A stretch of 64,000 nucleotides of DNA from Mesorhizobium sangaii (GTDB lineage: Bacteria > Pseudomonadota > Alphaproteobacteria > Rhizobiales > Rhizobiaceae): positions 248,001-312,000 of the forward strand of contig NZ_JACHEF010000005.1 in assembly GCF_014207355.1 (NCBI RefSeq), given 5' to 3'. A model generated the notes under the pieces. The model searched no databases. It was not told where the DNA came from and saw nothing but the letters and a program-made list of their open reading frames with translations. Each line of letters opens with the position of its first letter. Position 1 is the first letter of the stretch. Of this stretch, positions 59,324-64,000 are shown one piece after another. Position numbers and translations under genes: made by a program.

Positions 59324-59848
59324 CTACTGGCTTGGCGCCACCGCGTGTTCGCATGACACTTTCGGGTTCATGTCGGCGAAGGTACCGGTCGGGTTGCCCT
59401 TCCACGCCCAGACATGCAGTTCGTAGAACGCGCCCAGGCCGTAGCGGTTGGGCGCGCTGTTGAAGTTGAACAGCTGTCCGTCCAGCGACGCCGGCCCCTT
59501 CGAGGTGATGTATTCGACCGCCACCAGCTTCAGCGTGCCGTTGGCCATCGGCTCGTACATCACGGCTTCGGGACGGGCGATGTCGATCTTGTCATCCTTC
59601 AGGTACTGGCCGTTGACGTAGTGGATGCCCATGGCGCCGCCGGTGATGCCGCTGGCGCAGGGGATCGGCGCATAGCCCTCGGCCGTCGCGGCCTTGACGT
59701 CGACAAACCGGCTGTTGGCACCCCGTACCTTTTCGGCCAGCGGATTGGGTCCGGACGCAGCCGCTTCCTGATGGGCCTGCGCGAATGCGGTGCAGACGGC
59801 CAGCATGGCCCCCGCCATGAGAACCCTGTTGCAGAAGTTCGATATCAT
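59324..59848 (-). CDS. Secreted hypothetical protein
   Basis: 174 aa; the signal peptide (LMAGAMLAVCTAFAQA) starts at ATG 59848 (59854 possible). Mature text VDVKAATAEGYAPIPCASGI, GAMGIHYVNGQYLKDDKIDI, and FYELHVWAWKGNPTGTFADM is shared by many proteobacterial exported proteins of unknown function. Two Cys may form a disulfide. Confidence 0.78.
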   Translation of the reverse strand: MISNFCNRVLMAGAMLAVCTAFAQAHQEAAASGPNPLAEKVRGANSRFVDVKAATAEGYAPIPCASGITGGAMGIHYVNGQYLKDDKIDIARPEAVMYEPMANGTLKLVAVEYITSKGPASLDGQLFNFNSAPNRYGLGAFYELHVWAWKGNPTGTFADMNPKVSCEHAVAPSQ

Positions 59849-59975
59849 GATCATTCCATTCTTCTTGAAAAAGCACAGCTGGCCAGCCGCCGAAAATACG
59901 GAGGCCCGACACGCAAGCGCTGTGACTGTTGTTGCCTGGTGATCCCGCAATCGATGCGACGAATGCCGGGAACGG

Positions 59976-60302
59976 TCATCCCTTCGGCAGGTACGGGATC
60001 GTTCCGGCGAGATCGGTGTTGTCGATCATCTGGAAACGGCTGTCGCTGCCATCCTGCCGGGCCGATGCGAAGGGCGCATAGGCCGGATCGTTGGTGAACG
60101 CGCGCGCCGCCGCTTCCGACGGGAACGCCATCAGGGCGATCAGCGTGGTGTCGAGCGGCTTGCCTTCAAGCGTCTTCACATTGCCGCTGCGCGACAGGTA
60201 TCTGCCGCCATGCTTGTGGACGAGGTCGTGCACCGAGGCGGCATAGGACGTCATCCACTGCGGGTCCTTCACCTTGATGTCTGCGATAATGTAAGCGGTC
60301 AT
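59976..60302 (-). CDS. DUF1330 protein
   Basis: 108 aa from ATG 60302 behind CAGGAGACG. The start TAYIIADIKVKDPQWMTSYA, then VHKHGGRYLSRSG and FPSEAAARAFTNDPAYAP fit DUF1330, a dimeric alpha/beta-barrel fold. It is divergent from the HxlR regulator at 60477, so it is the likely target of that repressor. The reaction is unknown. Confidence 0.88.
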   Translation of the reverse strand: MTAYIIADIKVKDPQWMTSYAASVHDLVHKHGGRYLSRSGNVKTLEGKPLDTTLIALMAFPSEAAARAFTNDPAYAPFASARQDGSDSRFQMIDNTDLAGTIPYLPKG

Positions 60303-60388
60303 GGGTCGTCTCCTGTTGTGGCGCAAGGGGTATCCCGTGCACCGGCCAAGAGCTCGCATGGCAGGGCGCCCTCCAACCAGTCCGCGAT

Positions 60389-60407
60389 CTGTACTGGGGT
60401 GGTACAG
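60389..60407. promoter_or_regulatory. HxlR operator
   Basis: CTGTAC, 7-nt spacer, GTACAG, a perfect inverted repeat in the gap between DUF1330 (start 60302) and HxlR (start 60477); a further GTAC half site is at 60413-60416. Confidence 0.7.
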
Positions 60408-60476
60408 TTTCCGTACTGGCCGCTTCATTCATGAAGGCCTAATATTCAGCCCAGGTTCGAGGGAGAGGCACCAGTC

Positions 60477-61169
60477 ATGACCCAGCACGGATACAAGCAG
60501 TTCTGCCCGCTATCGATGGCAGCCGAGGTGCTCTGCACCCGCTGGACCATGGTTCTGCTGCGCGAACTTGTGGCAGGCTCGACCCGCTTCAACGACCTGC
60601 GCCGCGGCGTGCCGAAAATGTCGCCGACCCTTCTGTCGCAACGGCTCAAGGAGCTCGAACTGGCGGGGATCATCGAGCGCAAGGAAGTGGCGGGCGAGAA
60701 AGGCATCTTCGAATATCGGCTGACCGAAGCCGGCAGGGATTTGCGCCCGGTCGTCGAGGCGATGGGCTTCTGGGGACAGAAATGGGTCGAGTCCCGGCTG
60801 TCGCTGAAAAACCTCGATCCGTCGTTGCTGATGTGGGACATGCGGCGCAATTTGAACCCCTCGCCCCTGCCCGAGGGGCGCACGGTGATACAATTTCTGT
60901 ATCAGGATTTACCGGCGTCCAAACGGTCGTGGTGGCTGATCGTCGAGAAGCACGGCGAGGTTGATCTTTGCTGGTACGATCCTGGCTTTGACGTCGATCT
61001 CTACGTCTCGACCGACCTGCATACGATGACGGCGATCTGGATGGGCTTGATCACGGTCGAGAAGGCCGGGGCAAAGGTCGCGTTGACCGGCGACCAGCAT
61101 ATCGCGAGGAAAATGCAGACCTGGTTGGGGCTCAGCCCGTTTGCGATCGAACCCAAGCGGGCGGCGTAG
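60477..61169 (+). CDS. HxlR family regulator with SCP2-like C-terminal domain
   Basis: 230 aa. The HxlR winged helix (LCTRWTMVLLRELVAGSTRF, MSPTLLSQRLKELELAGII) is followed by a longer C-terminal domain of about 110 residues (GRTVIQFLYQDLPASKRSWW, TDLHTMTAIWMGLITVEKAG), longer than plain HxlR proteins and resembling the lipid-binding SCP2 fold. It is probably a one-component regulator of the divergent DUF1330 gene, sensing a hydrophobic ligand. Confidence 0.82.
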   Translation: MTQHGYKQFCPLSMAAEVLCTRWTMVLLRELVAGSTRFNDLRRGVPKMSPTLLSQRLKELELAGIIERKEVAGEKGIFEYRLTEAGRDLRPVVEAMGFWGQKWVESRLSLKNLDPSLLMWDMRRNLNPSPLPEGRTVIQFLYQDLPASKRSWWLIVEKHGEVDLCWYDPGFDVDLYVSTDLHTMTAIWMGLITVEKAGAKVALTGDQHIARKMQTWLGLSPFAIEPKRAA

Positions 61170-61222
61170 CCACTAGAGGTCGGACGACGGCGCTCGGCGG
61201 CACTTGGCAGTCCGGCGACGGC

Positions 61223-61621
61223 TCAGGCGCGCTTGCGGCCTCTGGCATTTGCAAGGTGGTAGGGCTGCACGAGGACGTCGGCAGGAATGTTCCATTCCTT
61301 GTTCAGTTTGAAGATCATATCCAGGGTCAGGGCGCGCTTTCTGTTCAGCACCTCAGTCGCCCGAGGCGATGACCCGATCACCTCGGCCAGAGCCTTTCGC
61401 GACAGGTTGAACAGTTCCATGTGCGAGTGAATAGCTTCGACGGGATCGGGCGCTTTGATCGGATAGTGCTTATCCTCATAAGCCTCGATCAGAGTTGCGA
61501 GAATGTCGAAGCGGTCACCATCGAGGGAGCCGACCTCCGGCTCATTCTCGAAATACTTGGTGATTTCAGCGATCGCCCAATCGTAATCGGCTTCGGTCTT
61601 AATGGGTCGAATATTTTCCAT
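61223..61621 (-). CDS. higA: HigA-type antitoxin
   Basis: 132 aa from ATG 61621, whose A overlaps the toxin stop (TGATG), so translation is coupled. N-terminal acidic region (IRPIKTEADYDWAIAEITKY) and a C-terminal helix-turn-helix (LSRKALAEVIGSSPRATEVLNRKRALTLDMIFKL) fit the longer HigA antitoxins. It neutralises the RelE/HigB toxin encoded before it and probably binds the operators at 61934-61973. Confidence 0.88.
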   Translation of the reverse strand: MENIRPIKTEADYDWAIAEITKYFENEPEVGSLDGDRFDILATLIEAYEDKHYPIKAPDPVEAIHSHMELFNLSRKALAEVIGSSPRATEVLNRKRALTLDMIFKLNKEWNIPADVLVQPYHLANARGRKRA

Positions 61622-61917
61622 CACACCTTCTCCGGATCAATCTTGTCATACTCTTTGTGCGTCCCGACGAATTTGATCAGAACGCGGTGAAACTTGTAGG
61701 CGACATGGACAATCAAGCGAAACTTATTGCCGCCGATGTCGAAAATGAGGCGATTGTCACCCACGAAGTCGACTGTCGCCCCAAACGCGTCCTTGATGTC
61801 AGCCGGGGTCTTCCAATCAGCATTGCCAACAGCCACATACCAAGCTGTCAAAGGAGCTTCGGCCTGATTGTGTTTGGCCCAAAAGTCCTTCAGGGCTTTC
61901 TTGGCAATTATCTGCAT
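61621..61917 (-). CDS. higB: HigB-type RelE-fold toxin
   Basis: 98 aa. Compact RelE/HigB fold: IIAKKALKDFWAKHNQAEAP, then ADIKDAFGATVDFVGDNRLI, NKFRLIVHVAYKFHRVLIKFV. The HigB pattern (FVGTHKEYDKID at the end) is present, supporting a ribosome-dependent mRNA cleaving toxin. The toxin gene precedes the antitoxin, as in classic higBA. Operator palindromes lie just upstream. Confidence 0.88.
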   Translation of the reverse strand: MQIIAKKALKDFWAKHNQAEAPLTAWYVAVGNADWKTPADIKDAFGATVDFVGDNRLIFDIGGNKFRLIVHVAYKFHRVLIKFVGTHKEYDKIDPEKV

Positions 61918-61933
61918 GGCCTGTTATAGCAAG

Positions 61934-61973
61934 TTCCCAATTTGGGAACAAGAGGGTTTCCCAAATCGGGAAA
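61934..61973. promoter_or_regulatory. higBA operators
   Basis: TTCCCAA-T-TTGGGAA at 61934-61948 and TTTCCC-AAATC-GGGAAA at 61957-61973, centres 24 bp apart, immediately upstream of the toxin start. Confidence 0.75.
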
Positions 61974-62046
61974 GGCAGCTATGAGGCTTGCGCCCTCCTG
62001 ACACTTGGCAGGAAACGGGTGGCGAGGCCGGCTTTTGGCGGTTTCA

Positions 62047-63198
62047 ATGCCGGCCATGTTCATCACCCTGGCCAAAAATCTGAAATCCACGCCGCGGCCG
62101 GTTGCCGACGATCCGCGCTGGGCGCGCATCGTTGCGCGCGACAAATCGGCCGACGGAGAATTCTGGTATTCGGTGGCGACGACCGGCGTCTATTGCCGGC
62201 CCTCCTGCCCGTCACGGCGCGCCAATCCGAAGAACGTGCAATTGCACGACACGCTGGATAAGGCGCAGGCAACCGGCTTTCGCCCGTGTCGGCGCTGCAA
62301 TCCGGACGGCCCATCGCTGGAGGCCGGCAACGCCGCGATGGTCGCCGATGCCTGCCGCAGGATCGAACGGAGCGAGGAGGAACCGTCGCTCGTCGAACTG
62401 GCGGCCGCCGCCGGGCGCAGCCCCGGTTATTTCCACCGCGTCTTCAGGGCCGTCACCGGGCTGACGCCGAAGGACTATGCCGCCGCGCATCGCGCCGCCC
62501 GCATCCGCCAGGGCCTTGAGGACGGTGCCAGCGTGACAGCGGCGATCTACGATGCCGGCTTCAATTCGAGCGGGCGCTTCTACGAGAAATCGACCAGCAT
62601 GCTCGGCATGACGCCGACGCGCTATCGTGCCGGCGGCGCCTATGAAGAGATCCGCTTTGCCGTCGGCGAATCCTCGCTCGGCGCCATCCTGGTCGCATCG
62701 AGCCAGAAAGGCGTCGCTTCGATCTTGCTCGGTGACGATCCGGACACGCTGGTGCGCGACCTGCAGGACCGTTTCCCCAAGGCGCGGCTGATCGGCGGCG
62801 ACCGCGACTACGAGGCGCTCGTCGCCCGCGTCGTCGGCTTCGTGGAAGTGCCGGCGCTTGGCCTCGACCTGCCGCTCGACCTGCGCGGCACCGCGTTCCA
62901 GCAGCGCGTCTGGCAGGCCCTGCAGGATATCCCGGTCGGCAGCACGGTTTCCTATGCCGAGATCGCAGAGCGCATCGGTGCGCCAAAGGCGACCCGCGCC
63001 ATCGCCGCCGCCTGCGCCGCCAACACGCTCGCCGTCGCCATTCCCTGCCACCGCGTGATCCGCAAGGACGGTGCCTTGTCGGGCTACGCCTGGGGAGCGG
63101 AGCGCAAACGCGCGCTGCTCGATCGCGAGGCGGCGCCCAGAGAATTGGGCTCTGTGAAGGCACCCGACATCGCCGCATACCGGTCTTCAAGGGCCTGA
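62047..63198 (+). CDS. ada: Bifunctional Ada DNA-alkylation repair protein/regulator
   Basis: 383 aa. N-terminal zinc domain with the methyl-phosphotriester Cys in TTGVYCRPSCPSR and RPCRRCNPDG, an AraC-type helix-turn-helix (LAAAAGRSPGYFHRVFRA.., DAGFNSSGRFYEKSTSMLG), and a C-terminal O6-methylguanine transferase (FQQRVWQALQDIPVGSTVSY, acceptor Cys in PCHRVIRKDG). It repairs alkylated DNA and activates the adaptive response. The start at 62047 is one of two close ATGs (62056 other). Confidence 0.92.
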   Translation: MPAMFITLAKNLKSTPRPVADDPRWARIVARDKSADGEFWYSVATTGVYCRPSCPSRRANPKNVQLHDTLDKAQATGFRPCRRCNPDGPSLEAGNAAMVADACRRIERSEEEPSLVELAAAAGRSPGYFHRVFRAVTGLTPKDYAAAHRAARIRQGLEDGASVTAAIYDAGFNSSGRFYEKSTSMLGMTPTRYRAGGAYEEIRFAVGESSLGAILVASSQKGVASILLGDDPDTLVRDLQDRFPKARLIGGDRDYEALVARVVGFVEVPALGLDLPLDLRGTAFQQRVWQALQDIPVGSTVSYAEIAERIGAPKATRAIAAACAANTLAVAIPCHRVIRKDGALSGYAWGAERKRALLDREAAPRELGSVKAPDIAAYRSSRA

Positions 63199-63219
63199 CG
63201 GCGGGAGGACCTGGCGACA

Positions 63220-63447
63220 ATGCGCGCGATGGCAAGGTCTCCCACCACCGATGCGAAGACCCGCAACGGCGCCACCGCCAGCCCACGCACCCAAGACGCG
63301 AAATCACTGGTGATGACCGCCATTGGTCAGATGGTCGATAACGGCAAAGCCGAGTGGAACCTGACCACGACCGGCGAGATCGAGCTGCGGCTCCTGACCG
63401 GTGAAGTGTTCCTGCTCGGCGAAATCTCCGTCACCCGCCTCGCGTGA
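63220..63447 (+). CDS. Small hypothetical protein downstream of ada
   Basis: 75 aa, GGGAGGA ribosome site. The polar N-terminus is followed by a compact domain (MTAIGQMVDNGKAEWNLTTT, ELRLLTGEVFLLGEISVTRL). Not recognised. It lies 21 nt after ada and before the Ogt-like gene, so it may be co-expressed in an alkylation-repair set. Confidence 0.6.
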   Translation: MRAMARSPTTDAKTRNGATASPRTQDAKSLVMTAIGQMVDNGKAEWNLTTTGEIELRLLTGEVFLLGEISVTRLA

Positions 63448-63590
63448 CGAAGTGTGAACGGTTCAAAATCAGGGCTCTACGGTGACAACTGAATTCTTCT
63501 CAGGTGCGATTTGAATTTGAAAGCAAGCATCGGAGTGAGACACGGCCGAAACGCGACTAGGGTTCAGGCACAGACAAAGGAGTGAAGGCA

Positions 63591-64000
63591 ATGAACCTTA
63601 TGCAAACCCAAATGACCGCACCGACGGCGATGGCTGCCCTCGACACCATCGCCTATGCCATCGGCCAGTCCGCGATCGGCAAGATCCTAGCGGCGCGCAG
63701 CGATATCGGCGTCTGCGCCATCCTGATCGGCTCGGACGCCGACGCGCTGAAGCAGGACCTTGGCAATCGCTTCCCCAGTAAGATGCTGGTCGAAGATGAG
63801 ACCGCCTTGCGCGACGATCTCGCGGCGATAGCGCGCTTCGTCGAAACGCCTGGCGCCGGTCTCGACCTGCCGCTCGACTTGCGCCACGGCACGCCGTTCC
63901 AGCAGAGGGTGTGGGACGTGCTGCGCACCATCCCGTGCGGCGCCACCCTCACCTACACCGCCCTTGCCCGCCGCCTTGGCCAGCCCAATGGTGCCCGCGC
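63591..64000 (+). CDS. Ogt-like methylated-DNA methyltransferase (partial)
   Basis: Incomplete; the window ends before the acceptor Cys. The start ATG 63591 has AAGGAGTG. Text GKILAARSDIGVCAILIGSD, then LDLPLDLRHGTPFQQRVWDV and CGATLTYTALARRLGQPNGA is the N-terminal and helix-turn-helix part of O6-alkylguanine transferases. It is a paralogue of the Ada C-terminal domain encoded about 400 nt upstream. Confidence 0.8.
   Translation, partial: MNLMQTQMTAPTAMAALDTIAYAIGQSAIGKILAARSDIGVCAILIGSDADALKQDLGNRFPSKMLVEDETALRDDLAAIARFVETPGAGLDLPLDLRHGTPFQQRVWDVLRTIPCGATLTYTALARRLGQPNGAR

Overview
The window looks like chromosomal DNA of a Mesorhizobium-like member of the Rhizobiales. It is GC-rich and carries many small proteins of rhizobial type (DUF982 three times, DUF1127, DUF1236, DUF3606, DUF378), an HWE-family histidine kinase, alphaproteobacterial general-stress (EcfG-type) promoter motifs, and paired palindromic intergenic repeats like the rhizobial RIME elements. 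This assignment rests on gene content and motif recognition; no search was run.

Layout. (1) 1-7.5 kb: a decayed podovirus-like prophage module on the minus strand (hypothetical, small-terminase-like, large terminase, Gp13-like, small virion proteins, portal, Bbp19-like). RIME-like repeats lie in it, one inside the terminase gene, and a SnoaL-like gene sits in it on the other strand. Upstream lie two similar short units, each a start codon run into an intrinsic terminator (minus strand, 7254-7516). (2) 7.6-23.7 kb: accessory DNA rich in short genes: lipoproteins, glyoxalase, DoxX, GFA enzyme, DUF982 pair, HWE kinase, a tandemly duplicated secreted Cys-rich protein, an isolated tRNA-Gln(UUG), two zinc-ribbon proteins sharing a leader hairpin, a cupredoxin, a J-domain protein and many small membrane or secreted proteins. 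Several of these have GGAAC-N16-CGTT promoters. (3) 23.7-34.1 kb: aldo/keto reductase, TauE/SafE exporter, DUF1127, a MocR regulator with a clear operator array, a winged-helix/TPR regulator, an AI-2E family transporter and two pseudogenes. (4) 34.1-44.6 kb: a D-Ala-D-Ala ligase/C39 peptidase operon, PLP aminotransferase with a perfect operator, GNAT, DUF922 protease, alpha/beta hydrolase, Lrp regulator, and a divergent acid phosphatase/di-haem peroxidase pair. (5) 44.7-64 kb: two GGDEF-EAL proteins, an Lrp/ornithine-cyclodeaminase/SDR/Gfo-Idh-MocA group, cytochrome b561, a MarR-controlled hydroxycinnamoyl-CoA set (hydratase-lyase, CoA ligase, BKACE), an HxlR/DUF1330 pair, a HigBA-type toxin-antitoxin, and Ada plus an Ogt-like methyltransferase cut by the window edge.

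How genes work together: most catabolic or redox genes sit next to, or divergent from, their likely regulator with a readable palindromic operator between them (MarR, HxlR, Lrp twice, MocR, HigA). The short-protein region reads as a general-stress-response accessory zone. No CRISPR array, rRNA or complete insertion sequence was seen.
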